Assembly (NCBI GenBank): GCA_002689995.1
Contig: NZIV01000063.1
Location: 164,833 to 228,832, forward strand
Source of the DNA: Fidelibacterota bacterium
Lineage (GTDB): Bacteria; Fidelibacterota; Marinisomatia; SCGC-AAA003-L08; GCA-2689995
Length of the DNA: 64,000 bases
Direction of reading: 5' to 3'
Position 1 is the first letter of the stretch, and each line of letters opens with the position of its first letter. Of this stretch, positions 40,712 through 51,485 are shown one piece after another. A model generated the notes under the pieces. It was not told the origin of the DNA, ran no database searches, and saw only the letters and a program-made list of their open reading frames with translations. Both the position numbers and the translations under genes were made by a program.

Positions 40712-42343
40712 TTATACTTCACCTAATTTTTCTTTGACAATTGCAACGGCTTTTTTAGAGGAAATCCTTTGTTGAACCATAGTATCTCTATCACGTATTG
40801 TTATTGAACCATCTTCTTTAGTTTGTCCATCAATTGTAAGACAGTAAGGTGTTCCAGCTTCATCATGCCTACGATATCGTTTACCAATTGCATGTTGTTC
40901 ATCATATTTTATATTAATTCCTGCCTTAAAAAAATTAGATACTATGTTTCTTGCAATTTCAGGTAATCCTTCTTTTTTTACTAATGGAAGAACTGCTGCT
41001 TTAATTGGAGCTAATTTTGGATGTAGTTTCATTACTTTTCTAGTAGAGTCATTACCCTTTGCATCTTTCACAGTTTCTTCATGGTATGCATCTAATAGAT
41101 AAACTAATAAACCTCTAGTTGCACCTGCAGCGGGTTCAATCACGAATGGTGTGTAACGCCAACCATTTTTACCTGTTATAGGATTTTGTTTATGTGGATC
41201 AAAGTAACTTAGTTTTGCGCCAGAATACTCTGCATGTTTTTTGAGATCATAGTTTGTTCGACTAGCAACTCCTTCGAGCTCATCAAATCCCCATGGATAT
41301 TCGTACTCGATATCATAACATGCATCAGCATAATGTGCTAGCTCTTCCTTTTCATGAGCTCTATAAATAAATTTATTTGGTTCATTAGCAAAAGATTTCC
41401 ACCATTCAAGGCGCTTATCTCTCCAATATTTCAACCAACCTTTTTGTGTTCCAGGTTCAATGAAAAATTCCATTTCCATTTGTTCAAATTCACAAGATCT
41501 AAAGATATAATGTTCAGTAGTAATTTCATTTCTGAAACTTTTTCCCATCTGTGCAATCCCAAATGGTACTTTCATTGACATTGATTGTTGACAGTTTAAA
41601 AACTGAACAAACATTGCTTGCGCTGTTTCTGGCCTAAGGTATACTGCTGAATCTTTTATGACTTTTTCTAAAGCTTTACGTAAATCAGCTCCTTTTAAAT
41701 CCCTATTTTTTTCAATAAAAGAAGCAATATTTCCAATTGAATCAATAGGCCCTAATTGAGATCTAAACATTAAATTAAATTGGCGTTCATCACTTAAAAA
41801 AGGACTTCCAAAAGTTGGACTTACATATCCACGGTAATTAAATTTTTGAGATGCTTGTTCACAATCCTTTTCAAAAAAACCAAAGAAATTTTCATCAATT
41901 ACACGTAATCCTTCCAAAGTTTTTCCATTTCTACGAAGCTGAATACCAAATTGATTTTGAATTATTTCTTGATATTTTTTTGCTTGACCTTTGTCTTCGC
42001 AATTAATAGGTAATTTATCACCCGATGAAGGTGTTGGTGCTTTATCTGCACGAAATCGTTCTTTACTAACTAAACAATCTACTAATGGGTCTGAAAATCC
42101 AGAGAGATGACCAGATGCATGCCATACTTTTGGGTGCATAATAATTGATGCGTCAATTCCAACTATATCTTCTCTTTCATGGACCATAGATTTCCACCAT
42201 TCATTCATTAAGTTACGTTTTAATTCTACGCCAAGCGGGCCATAATCGTATGCACTTTTCAGTCCTCCATAAATTTCACTGCTTTGAAAAATATATCCTC
42301 GCTGTTTCGCTAAAGATATGACTTTGTCCATTTTATTGTTCAT
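40712..42343 (-). CDS. glyS: Glycyl-tRNA synthetase (single-chain alpha2 type)
   Basis: 'GYIFQSSEIYGGLKSAYDYGPLGVELKRNL', 'LRPETAQAMFVQF', 'RSCEFEQMEMEFFI'. Confidence 0.96.
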   Translation of the reverse strand: MNNKMDKVISLAKQRGYIFQSSEIYGGLKSAYDYGPLGVELKRNLMNEWWKSMVHEREDIVGIDASIIMHPKVWHASGHLSGFSDPLVDCLVSKERFRADKAPTPSSGDKLPINCEDKGQAKKYQEIIQNQFGIQLRRNGKTLEGLRVIDENFFGFFEKDCEQASQKFNYRGYVSPTFGSPFLSDERQFNLMFRSQLGPIDSIGNIASFIEKNRDLKGADLRKALEKVIKDSAVYLRPETAQAMFVQFLNCQQSMSMKVPFGIAQMGKSFRNEITTEHYIFRSCEFEQMEMEFFIEPGTQKGWLKYWRDKRLEWWKSFANEPNKFIYRAHEKEELAHYADACYDIEYEYPWGFDELEGVASRTNYDLKKHAEYSGAKLSYFDPHKQNPITGKNGWRYTPFVIEPAAGATRGLLVYLLDAYHEETVKDAKGNDSTRKVMKLHPKLAPIKAAVLPLVKKEGLPEIARNIVSNFFKAGINIKYDEQHAIGKRYRRHDEAGTPYCLTIDGQTKEDGSITIRDRDTMVQQRISSKKAVAIVKEKLGEV

Positions 42344-42390
42344 GAGTTTTCTTTAAATATTTTTTTTGATTTTAGATATGAGAATATATA

Positions 42391-44871
42391 TTATCTCTTC
42401 TTTTTAAACCGCTTTTTAGTTGGACCTTTGGCTGCTTTTTCTTTTATTACTTCAATAGCCTGTTCTAATGATATTATAGTCTTATCAGTTCCTTTTGGTA
42501 TTGTAGCATTTATTTTTCCATTGGTTACATAAGCACCATAACGACCATCTTTAACTTCAATTAAATTTCCATCAGCATCTTTACCTAATTCTTTTAAAAC
42601 TGTGGGGCCAGTTGCCTTTGCTTTTAAAAAACTAACGGCTTGTTCTAAATTTACATCAAGCAAGCTAATATTTGCTGGAATCTTTCCATTTGTCTTGCCT
42701 GATTTAACATAAGGGCCATACCTGCCATTATCCTTTAAAACCGGTTCTCCCGTCTCAGGATGATTCCCTAAACTTGTTGGTAATGAAATAATAGCATGAG
42801 CAATATCTTCAGTTATCTCATCAGTAATCATACCTGGCAATATAGATTTCATTTTTTTACCTGCTTGAATATATGGTCCAAAACGACCGACTTTTAAATA
42901 AACTTTTTCACCGTTATAAACACCCATGGATTCGGGTTCTTTATTTTTTTGCTCTAAAATTTGCTTAATATCATTTAGTTTTAAATCAGCAGGTATAATA
43001 TCATCATGTAATGTGGCACGTTTTTCCCCCTGTTGAATATAAACACCATATCGTCCAACTTTTATTTGCGTTTCAGGTATACCATTCTTTGGAATATTTA
43101 AGATTGTTTTAGAAATATCCTTATCAAACTCCTGTTCTAATAAATTATTTAAACCAGATTGATTACTTTTACCAAAATAAAATTGCTCCAAAAACAAAGA
43201 TGATTCTTTTTCGGCTCGAGATATACTGTCAAGAGTATCTTCTAATCCTGCAGTAAATTGAAGATTAACTAAGTCTGTAAAGTATTTTTCTAAAAATTGT
43301 ACTACTGCGTATGCAATAAATGTTGGGATTAAGGTACCTTTTACTCTACGCACATATCCACGTTGTTGAATTTTATCCATAATTGCGGCATAAGTTGAAG
43401 GCCTACCTATACCGAGATTTTCTAATTCTTTAATTAAAGTTGCTTCAGTAAATCTAGGTGTCGCTTTTGTGAAACTTTGAATAGCATCAAATTCATTAGC
43501 ATTGATACTTTGATTTTCAGACAATTTAGGTAATATTTTTTCTTTATTATCAGCATCATCACCATCAGTACCTTTTACATAAACTTTAAAATATCCTGAA
43601 AATTTTACAACTTGTCCTTTAGCCTCAAAGATAGCATTTCCATTAGAAATTTTTGCAGTTGTTTTTAATAATTCGGCAGATTTCATTTGACTTGCAATTG
43701 TTCGTTTCCAAATCAAATCATATAATTTCCATTCATCAGTATCAATTTTACCTTCAAGTTCCTTAGGATTTTTAAATATTGAGCCTGAAGGGCGAATTGC
43801 TTCGTGAGCTTCTTGAGCATTTTTAACTTTATTTTGAAATTTTCTGGGATTATTAGGTAGATAATTTGCACCATACAAATTATTTATTTCATTCCTAGAT
43901 GCTTCAATTGCTTCTGCAGATAGTGTCGTTGAGTCAGTCCTCATATAGGTTATAAGTCCTGCTTCATATAATTTTTGAGCTACCATCATCACTCTTTTAG
44001 AGCTCATTCTTAATTTTCGCACGCCATCTTGCTGAAGAGTTGAAGTGATAAATGGTGGTAAAGGATTAGATTTTTGTGGTTTTTGTAAAATAGAAATTAC
44101 CTTCCAATTATCTTTTTTAAATTTTTCTATTAAAGACTTCACTATTTCTTCATCTAAAGCTAAAATCAAATTTGATTTTAATTGGCCTGTTTGTTTTTCA
44201 AAATCTTTACCTAAAGCAATTCTTTTCTGTTCTAATTCAATTAAATCTGCTTCAAACTGTGTATTTTCTGCATTAAACTCACCTTTAACTCTCCAAAATT
44301 CTCTAGATTTAAATTTTGCTCTTTCTTTTTCACGGTCAACTACAAGTTTTACTGCTGGACTTTGTACTCGTCCTGCAGAAAGACTTCCTTTTACATTAAG
44401 CCATAATTTTTGAGATACTAAATAACCAAACAATCGATCTAAGATTCTACGTGCTTCCTGAGCATTAACTAAAGATGTATCAACTTCACGAGTATGTTTA
44501 AATGCATTGAAAATGGCTTCTTTTGTAATTTCATGAAAAACCAATCGTTTAACAGGTACTTTAGGATTTAATTCTTCGATAATATGCCAAGAAATAGCTT
44601 CACCTTCTCGATCGGGATCAGTTGCCAGGTAAAGTTCACTAGCGCTTTTTAATTTCGATTTTAAATTATTTACTACCTTTTTTTTATCAGTTGAAACAAC
44701 GTAATTAGCCTTAAATCCATTTTCAATATCTACCCCTAAATCCTTCTTTGCTAAATCACGTATATGTCCTACAGATGCTTCAATCTCATAGCCAGTTTTT
44801 AAAAATTTCTTTAATGTTCTCGCTTTTGAGGGCGACTCTACAATTATTAATTTGTTGTTTTTGTTTGCCAT
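42391..44871 (-). CDS. topA: DNA topoisomerase I with C-terminal CRPT-like repeats
   Basis: 'LIIVESPSKARTLKKFL', 'DPDREGEAISWHI', 'GLITYMRTDSTTLS', 'IGRPSTYAAIMDKIQQRGYV'; four C-terminal 'GRYGPYV/I..G' repeats. Confidence 0.96.
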   Translation of the reverse strand: MANKNNKLIIVESPSKARTLKKFLKTGYEIEASVGHIRDLAKKDLGVDIENGFKANYVVSTDKKKVVNNLKSKLKSASELYLATDPDREGEAISWHIIEELNPKVPVKRLVFHEITKEAIFNAFKHTREVDTSLVNAQEARRILDRLFGYLVSQKLWLNVKGSLSAGRVQSPAVKLVVDREKERAKFKSREFWRVKGEFNAENTQFEADLIELEQKRIALGKDFEKQTGQLKSNLILALDEEIVKSLIEKFKKDNWKVISILQKPQKSNPLPPFITSTLQQDGVRKLRMSSKRVMMVAQKLYEAGLITYMRTDSTTLSAEAIEASRNEINNLYGANYLPNNPRKFQNKVKNAQEAHEAIRPSGSIFKNPKELEGKIDTDEWKLYDLIWKRTIASQMKSAELLKTTAKISNGNAIFEAKGQVVKFSGYFKVYVKGTDGDDADNKEKILPKLSENQSINANEFDAIQSFTKATPRFTEATLIKELENLGIGRPSTYAAIMDKIQQRGYVRRVKGTLIPTFIAYAVVQFLEKYFTDLVNLQFTAGLEDTLDSISRAEKESSLFLEQFYFGKSNQSGLNNLLEQEFDKDISKTILNIPKNGIPETQIKVGRYGVYIQQGEKRATLHDDIIPADLKLNDIKQILEQKNKEPESMGVYNGEKVYLKVGRFGPYIQAGKKMKSILPGMITDEITEDIAHAIISLPTSLGNHPETGEPVLKDNGRYGPYVKSGKTNGKIPANISLLDVNLEQAVSFLKAKATGPTVLKELGKDADGNLIEVKDGRYGAYVTNGKINATIPKGTDKTIISLEQAIEVIKEKAAKGPTKKRFKKKR

Positions 44872-44954
44872 AATTGCTTAAAATTTATGAATGATAGGTG
44901 TAGTAAATCCTAAATGATTTTTAAAATAATATATTAAAATTAATAATTTGAAGC

Positions 44955-45752
44955 ATGATGTACAGTGGACCAATATTAAAACTGAGAACAGAATTAAAAT
45001 CTGTTATAGAATATGAACTTCCAATTGGAGAGGAATTAGTTGGAATGAATAAGTTCATAGGAAAGTATATCCATTTTGAATGGAAAAATGAAATATTATG
45101 CATTTCTTGTGGACGTAAAACAAATAAATCATTTGCTCAAGGTTATTGTTATCCATGTTTTTTGAATAGTCCAGAAACCTCTGAATGTATTTTAAGACCA
45201 GAGCTCTGTGAGGCTCATGAAGGAAAGGCAAGAGATATGAAGTGGGCAAAGAATCATTGTCTTCAACCACATTACGTTTATTTAGCAGTTTCAAGTGGAA
45301 TTAAAGTTGGTATCACCCGATATTCTCAAATTCCAACTCGCTGGATTGATCAAGGAGCAAGTTTTGCTATTAAAATTGCAGAAACGCCAAATAGATTTAT
45401 TTCAGGAATAATCGAAGTTGCTTTAAAAGAATTTGTTTCTGATAGAACAGCATGGCAGAAAATGCTAAAAAATCAAGTTCTTGAAGAGTTTGATCTTATT
45501 GAAAAAAAACATGAATTATTTTCAAAGTTAAATTCAAATTTACAGAAATTTAAAGTCGAAGATGATAAAATAACAGAAATTAATTATCCAGTATTAGAAT
45601 TTCCTAAAAAGGTAAAGAGTATTGGATTTGATAAATTCAATGAAATTGCAGGTAGAATTATGGGAATAAAAGGACAATATCTCATTTTTGATGATAATAC
45701 AGTGCTTAATATTCGCAAGCATAATGGCTACGTTATTGAAATGAAATTATAA
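44955..45752 (+). CDS. DUF2797 family protein
   Basis: 'CISCGRKTNKSFAQGYCYPCF', 'HYVYLAVSSGIKVGITRYSQIPTRWIDQGAS'. Confidence 0.8.
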   Translation: MMYSGPILKLRTELKSVIEYELPIGEELVGMNKFIGKYIHFEWKNEILCISCGRKTNKSFAQGYCYPCFLNSPETSECILRPELCEAHEGKARDMKWAKNHCLQPHYVYLAVSSGIKVGITRYSQIPTRWIDQGASFAIKIAETPNRFISGIIEVALKEFVSDRTAWQKMLKNQVLEEFDLIEKKHELFSKLNSNLQKFKVEDDKITEINYPVLEFPKKVKSIGFDKFNEIAGRIMGIKGQYLIFDDNTVLNIRKHNGYVIEMKL

Positions 45753-48266
45753 TTATAATTGGGAATCTAAGATGGGAATCCTCCGCTTTAAATGATCACA
45801 GTTTTCGATTAATTCTTTTCTGCATAGCTTTGGTAAGTCAGGGTTATTAGATAAAAAATTTTCTGTTTTTTCTAATATAGATTTTGGATTAAAAATACTT
45901 GGGAATAAAATTCCACCATAAGCAGAAGAGTAATGTAAGTCTTTTTGCTTATAAATATCTTTTAAATGCTTAAAATAGTTATCGACATAAGGCATTAATA
46001 AATTTTGTTGATTTGACCATAAAAAGCCAGTCATTCCTGCGCGGATAAAATCAGTAGAATAATTTTCTTTATTTTTTATAAATTTATCCCAGTTTGAAGA
46101 TTTAATATCAACGTCGGGAATTGAAACTGTTGCGCAAAATGCTTTTTTAGTTCCCATACTTCCAGAATCATTAGATTTTTCAGTTTCAATCATTTCTATT
46201 GGATTTGAGAAGTTATAAGCACACAGTTTGTTTATGATTCTCCACCTCTTATCCTGATCAATTATTAGATTTTTAAATATTAATTTACTATCAAGTAATT
46301 CTTTTAATATGTTTAAAGACACATCAGAACTTGCAGAGTACAATAATAAATCAAACCATGTAATTTGATTTTCAACTCTATTACCAACGTTTAAAGTTTG
46401 TAATGATAGTTTGAAGAATTTTTCTTTCCAAACCTTCTTATTTTCCTTGGTTAAAAATATAGACATTGTTGCCATAGCTTTTGCAGATAATTGTCCCTGA
46501 CTTACTGTTATATCCTTTTCTAGGTTTAAGTGCTTTTCAATCATACCTAAATAAATATAAGGAGATAATGCATTATCACGAACCATTTGCCATAAATTTC
46601 CCCATATAATTCTTCGTGTAAACCGGTCTTCAATTGAGCTAACATAGTTTGAAATAAAGTCGATATCTTTTTCTTCGAAAAAGACTTTAACATAATCATG
46701 ATCTTCTGCATTTAGTAAAAGAAAATCACCAGATTTATTAAGTAAAAATTCACAATTTTCACCTTTTATAAATAATTTTCCTTTATCTAGAATTTGAGGT
46801 TTACCATTTTGCAGTGAATAATTTTCATATAAAATAGCATGATCTCTTAATTGGTTATTTACAGCTGACGGAATTTGTTGTATAGTACAATTTAAATTTT
46901 TTAGATTTGTTTTTATTGTATTGACTCCAGTTGTTTCCAGCCATTGTTTACTCCAGGAGTTAATATCTTTACCACTTGCATTTGACATGCATGACAAAAA
47001 ATCTTCTAATACAGTATTTTTTTCATAGAATTTTTTTAAGTATGTTCTAATACCATCTCTAAATTTATCTTCACCAATATAAAGCATCATTTGTTTCAAT
47101 ACTGATGCTCCTTTTGCATAACTAATACCGTCAAAATTAGAGAATGCATCATTAGTATCTTCTGCAGAACCTACTATTGGATGTGTTGTAGATAATTGGT
47201 CTTGCATATATGCCCAATCTTTGCGACTGAAGAAGTGTTCTAGTGAATCTGGATAAAGCTTACCCTTACTCATTGCATAATAAGATAGATAATCTGCAAA
47301 AGATTCATTTAACCAAAGGTCATTCCACCATTTCATAGTTACTAAATTACCAAACCACATGTGAACCATTTCATGAAAAATTGTATTAGCACGGTTTAAG
47401 TAATCTTTATAGAGTTTTCTAGCGCGAAAAATATAGTTTTCAGTAAAAGTAACACAGCCAACATTCTCCATTGCTCCGAAATTAAATTCTGGTACAAAAA
47501 TCTGGTCATATTTACCATAAGGATAAGGAATATCGAAATAGTTTTCTAAAAAATAAAAACTCTCCTTTGTAATTTCAAATAAATTACCGGGATCTAAATG
47601 GTGAGCAAGAGATTTTCTACAATATAATCTAAGAGGAATATTGTTATACTTATCCTCCCACTTTTGGTGTGGTCCAACAACTAGGGCAAAAATATATGTA
47701 GAAAATTTAGCAGTTTCTTTAAATGATAAAGATTTAATATCTTCATTTGTAAATTCTGAAATTGGATCAGAATTATGGATAAATTCCCAATCTTTAGGAC
47801 CAGAAATATCTAATTGATAGGTTGCTTTTAAATCTGGTTGGTCAAAACATGGAAATAAACGATGTGCGTCATAGGGTTCAAAATCGGTGTGGATATAAAT
47901 TTCACCATCTTTAGGATCAATAAATTTATGAAACCCTGAACCTGTATTATCATACTTGTTTGTATAATGTATTTCTAATTGATTTAATCCTGATGTCAAA
48001 CAAGAAGTATTAATAAATAGCCAAAATTCATTTTTTTTATAATTATCTAATTTAATTCCGTTTAAAATAACAGAATCGACAGATTCAGTAATAAAATCTA
48101 CAATTAATATATTCAAATCATTCGGCTTATAATCAAAAAAAATTATTGTACGCCCATTATAGTTGTTAGAAGTTTTATTTAGACTTAGGTTTAATTTATA
48201 CTTTACATTTGAAATATGCTTAGATCTTAGTTCTGCTTGTGTCTTTTTTAAGTCGTTAGAAGCCAT
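45753..48266 (-). CDS. pepN: M1 family aminopeptidase N
   Basis: 'GAMENVGCVTFTE', 'FHEMVHMWFGNLVTMKWWNDLWLNESFADYLSYYAM'. Confidence 0.95.
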   Translation of the reverse strand: MASNDLKKTQAELRSKHISNVKYKLNLSLNKTSNNYNGRTIIFFDYKPNDLNILIVDFITESVDSVILNGIKLDNYKKNEFWLFINTSCLTSGLNQLEIHYTNKYDNTGSGFHKFIDPKDGEIYIHTDFEPYDAHRLFPCFDQPDLKATYQLDISGPKDWEFIHNSDPISEFTNEDIKSLSFKETAKFSTYIFALVVGPHQKWEDKYNNIPLRLYCRKSLAHHLDPGNLFEITKESFYFLENYFDIPYPYGKYDQIFVPEFNFGAMENVGCVTFTENYIFRARKLYKDYLNRANTIFHEMVHMWFGNLVTMKWWNDLWLNESFADYLSYYAMSKGKLYPDSLEHFFSRKDWAYMQDQLSTTHPIVGSAEDTNDAFSNFDGISYAKGASVLKQMMLYIGEDKFRDGIRTYLKKFYEKNTVLEDFLSCMSNASGKDINSWSKQWLETTGVNTIKTNLKNLNCTIQQIPSAVNNQLRDHAILYENYSLQNGKPQILDKGKLFIKGENCEFLLNKSGDFLLLNAEDHDYVKVFFEEKDIDFISNYVSSIEDRFTRRIIWGNLWQMVRDNALSPYIYLGMIEKHLNLEKDITVSQGQLSAKAMATMSIFLTKENKKVWKEKFFKLSLQTLNVGNRVENQITWFDLLLYSASSDVSLNILKELLDSKLIFKNLIIDQDKRWRIINKLCAYNFSNPIEMIETEKSNDSGSMGTKKAFCATVSIPDVDIKSSNWDKFIKNKENYSTDFIRAGMTGFLWSNQQNLLMPYVDNYFKHLKDIYKQKDLHYSSAYGGILFPSIFNPKSILEKTENFLSNNPDLPKLCRKELIENCDHLKRRIPILDSQL

Positions 48267-48712
48267 TCTTACCTTTTTTAAGTAATTTGTAGATAGGAAA
48301 AATTAAGAAATAATGATTTATAGCCAAAAGACCCATTATTTTTTGATTATAAATTTGCTAATTTTATAGAATTATTATATTTCATAGTAGATATTGTGTT
48401 AAATTAAGGAAAATTATTCCTATACACCACAATATATAGTGTTAAAGTGATACTTTAATCAATTTCTTGCTTGAAATAATATAAAAGTCCCAATTTAAGT
48501 TATCTTAAGACAATATGATTAAGATTATTAATTATGAATTTAGATTATTCGAAAAAATATCTGGGAGAAATTCCCAAAGTCTGCTGACCACTATTAAAAG
48601 CATATTTAGATTATTATATATGCTAAATTTCAAAACACATGATAACAAAATTTTATAAAATTTTATCCGTTTTCTTTCAATTAAATAAAAAAACCGTAAG
48701 GAGAAAAACACA

Positions 48713-49666
48713 ATGAAAACAATAAAAAACACAATCGTTTTATTAATGATTGGGGGACTACTATTCTCGAGCACAGAGAGAGTTAATGCATTAGGAGGCA
48801 ATGCTGCTTTCTGGCCAGAGGATGAAGCTAATATATCGGTATTTCCGCAAGCAGTTAATAATTTCAATTTAGCTAATACAGATGGTGAAGATTTTTATGT
48901 TAGCTGGGGTGATGATATGAAGTTTGGATTTAGTGGTGGTACATCCTCTGATTTAGTCAACTTATCTTGGGGCATGAATAATATGGGTCTAAACTTTGGA
49001 TTGAATATGACACCAGAAGTAGAAGCTGTAGAATGTGCAGCTGATGATTCTGACTGTGTTGAGGTTGAAGGTGTAGAAGGTGTTTCTATTATAAATACTC
49101 AGTTTGGAATGACTTTAGATGGTGTTGGTGATGTAGGTGTTCATTTTATGAATAGCACTATGCATGACCATGGTGATCATTTTGATTATGAAGATGGTAT
49201 GACTTTAGGACTTACATTAAGAAGAGCTCAAGAATTATGGGTTTTTTCCCATGCATTAGTGAATTTCAATTATGAAGATCCAACTGATGAAGATGCTGTA
49301 ATGAATTTAGGTGCAGATTTATTTACTCACTTAGATATAGCTGAAAATACAACAGGTCTATTTGCAATGGGTTTTGGATATACAAATGAAGGAGAAGATG
49401 GTGATATACATTTTCCTAAAATGACATTTGCTGTTGAATCTGCATGGACTGACTGGGCAACAGTAAGAGCTGGATTTACAAAGGATTGGAGTCTTACTAA
49501 TACATCAAGTGCTGGTGTCACACCAAACTTTGGTTTAGGTTTCAATTATGGTAGCTTTGTTTTAGATATGAGTGTAGGATCTGATATTTTTACAAATCCT
49601 GTACAAAAAGTTACTGGATTTGATAGTTTAAATGCATCTTCATTTAACCTAACTTACATGTGGTAA
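48713..49666 (+). CDS. Secreted / outer-membrane beta-barrel-like protein of unknown function
   Basis: Signal peptide, alternating aromatic/Gly strands, C-terminal 'ASSFNLTYMW'. Confidence 0.6.
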   Translation: MKTIKNTIVLLMIGGLLFSSTERVNALGGNAAFWPEDEANISVFPQAVNNFNLANTDGEDFYVSWGDDMKFGFSGGTSSDLVNLSWGMNNMGLNFGLNMTPEVEAVECAADDSDCVEVEGVEGVSIINTQFGMTLDGVGDVGVHFMNSTMHDHGDHFDYEDGMTLGLTLRRAQELWVFSHALVNFNYEDPTDEDAVMNLGADLFTHLDIAENTTGLFAMGFGYTNEGEDGDIHFPKMTFAVESAWTDWATVRAGFTKDWSLTNTSSAGVTPNFGLGFNYGSFVLDMSVGSDIFTNPVQKVTGFDSLNASSFNLTYMW

Positions 49667-49684
49667 ATCTATATAAAACTTAAT

Positions 49685-49712
49685 AAAAAAGGGTGCATGT
49701 GCACCCTTTTTT
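49685..49712. terminator. Bidirectional intrinsic terminator between convergent genes
   Basis: aaaaaaGGGTGCAtgTGCACCCtttttt. Confidence 0.88.
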
Positions 49713-50379
49713 ATTTCTCTAAAATTTGAGCTTTCATTTTTACAAGCCCTATTGAAAATTCACAGTAAACTAGTTTATTGTCTTTTATTTTTAAAATTCG
49801 TTTAGCACCTTCTCTAAAAACTGCCCAAGTAAATATATCTGTTTCATCAATTAAGGGTTTATATCCTTCAAGTATATTTAGTTCCAATAAAAGATCATTA
49901 GTATTTTTACTACTATTAAAGATTGCTTCATATCTTCTCCCTTCTCTATCAAGATAAAATACTTTTTCAAGTAATTCTTCTTTTGATAAATAATTAACTA
50001 GTGTTAAAAGTGAAAAGATATTTAAATAATTTGTTGGTATCTCTATAGTAGTATTCTCGTAAAAAATTTTATTGCCAATATTTACAGTTTTTAAGTTATT
50101 TTCTAACCAGGGTTGTGAGGTATTCTTTTCAAAATATAAAATATTCTTTAAATCATGAGATAATATTGTTTGATAATAATTATCTACAGGAAATATACTT
50201 TTTGCTCCTGAAATAGTTTTTGTCTCATAAATTATTGATTTTGCGTTAATTCCATCATAATTTAAGTCTTCAACTTTTATAGAGACTTCAGCAGCATCAA
50301 ATCCTAAAAAAGAAACCATAAATTCTATCGTTTCTGAATAAGAAATTCCAATCAGAAATATTATAATTAATTTTTCCAT
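49711..50379 (-). CDS. DUF3108-like periplasmic protein
   Basis: 'MVSFLGFDAAEVSIKVEDL...GINAKSIIYETKTISGAKSIFPVDNYYQTILS' pattern. Confidence 0.6.
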   Translation of the reverse strand: MEKLIIIFLIGISYSETIEFMVSFLGFDAAEVSIKVEDLNYDGINAKSIIYETKTISGAKSIFPVDNYYQTILSHDLKNILYFEKNTSQPWLENNLKTVNIGNKIFYENTTIEIPTNYLNIFSLLTLVNYLSKEELLEKVFYLDREGRRYEAIFNSSKNTNDLLLELNILEGYKPLIDETDIFTWAVFREGAKRILKIKDNKLVYCEFSIGLVKMKAQILEK

Positions 50380-51485
50380 TTAATCTTATGAAATGGTGCA
50401 ATTGCAGCAAAAATAACTACATAAAATGGATGAATTAAATCTAAAATTAAAAATGCAAGAATTGACCATTTAGCTTTTAATTGATTAAAAAATGTAAGTG
50501 TTAATAGGCTATCTGCAGTTGTTTTAATTAAAAAAGGGACTAACCAAACAAAACTCTGATTAGATAAATAAGTTGTTAATGATATTACAATAAAAATATT
50601 TACAATATATAAAAATGGCAGGATATATCGTATTTCAGTACTTGTATCTAGCTTATAATAGTTAAGTCCTTTAGATGCAAATCTTAGGCGTTGAAATGTA
50701 AAATCCTCAATATTTTTCGGAGCGGGGGAATTAACAACCGCATTTTCGTGACAAACATAATCTATCAGCCATTTTTTTGACGATGCCATTTTCTGCATTA
50801 ATAAGTCATCGTCACCAGAGATTTGATCTTGAATACCATCATATCCTCCAATATCAAAAAAAGCAGATTTCCTAAAAGCAATATTTCTACCAACACAACT
50901 TAATGCAATTCCTTGTTTTAATGTTGATGCTGATATTGCATCGATAGATAAACTATCCATTAAAGCAAATTGGTCGTAAAATTCATTATTAAATCGTGTA
51001 GGTGCTGGACCTGCTATAAACCCTACCGATGGATTAATAAACTGTGATAGCATAGTTTGAACCCAGTCTGGATTAAAAGTACAGTCCGCATCAGTTTGTA
51101 AAATAACTTCATACTTTGATTTTTCAATTGCCTTTTGAAGGGCCCATTTTTTAGGAGCCCATCCCAGGGGGGTTTCTTTAATATCTATTTTAGATAATGA
51201 TTCAAATTCTGTTTCTGCAATTCTAAATAATTTTGCTGTTTTATCTGAGCTTCTATCATTTACAATTATAATTTCTAATTTATTTTCAGGATATGTTAAT
51301 TGAGATAATGAAGTAAGTAAAATTGGTATATTTTTTTCCTCATTTCTCGCAGAGATAATTATAGAAACAGTAGGTAATTCATCTAAATGAGGAATGGTCT
51401 GAAATGAAGATTTTCGTAATCCTTCCGTTAACCAAATAAGAAATATACAATAACATAAAGAAAATATTAATGATAGTATTATCAA
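50367..51485 (-). CDS. Family 2-type glycosyltransferase, membrane-anchored
   Basis: 'TVSIIISARNEEKNIPILLTSLSQLTYPENKLEIIIVNDRSSDKT', 'VILQTDADCTFNPDWV'. Confidence 0.9.
   Translation of the reverse strand: MIILSLIFSLCYCIFLIWLTEGLRKSSFQTIPHLDELPTVSIIISARNEEKNIPILLTSLSQLTYPENKLEIIIVNDRSSDKTAKLFRIAETEFESLSKIDIKETPLGWAPKKWALQKAIEKSKYEVILQTDADCTFNPDWVQTMLSQFINPSVGFIAGPAPTRFNNEFYDQFALMDSLSIDAISASTLKQGIALSCVGRNIAFRKSAFFDIGGYDGIQDQISGDDDLLMQKMASSKKWLIDYVCHENAVVNSPAPKNIEDFTFQRLRFASKGLNYYKLDTSTEIRYILPFLYIVNIFIVISLTTYLSNQSFVWLVPFLIKTTADSLLTLTFFNQLKAKWSILAFLILDLIHPFYVVIFAAIAPFHKIKWKN

Noticed and set aside
42391-44871. Repeated GRYGPYV segments at the topA C-terminus as a novel repeat
   Set aside because: These are the known topoisomerase I C-terminal repeat type found in many bacteria.
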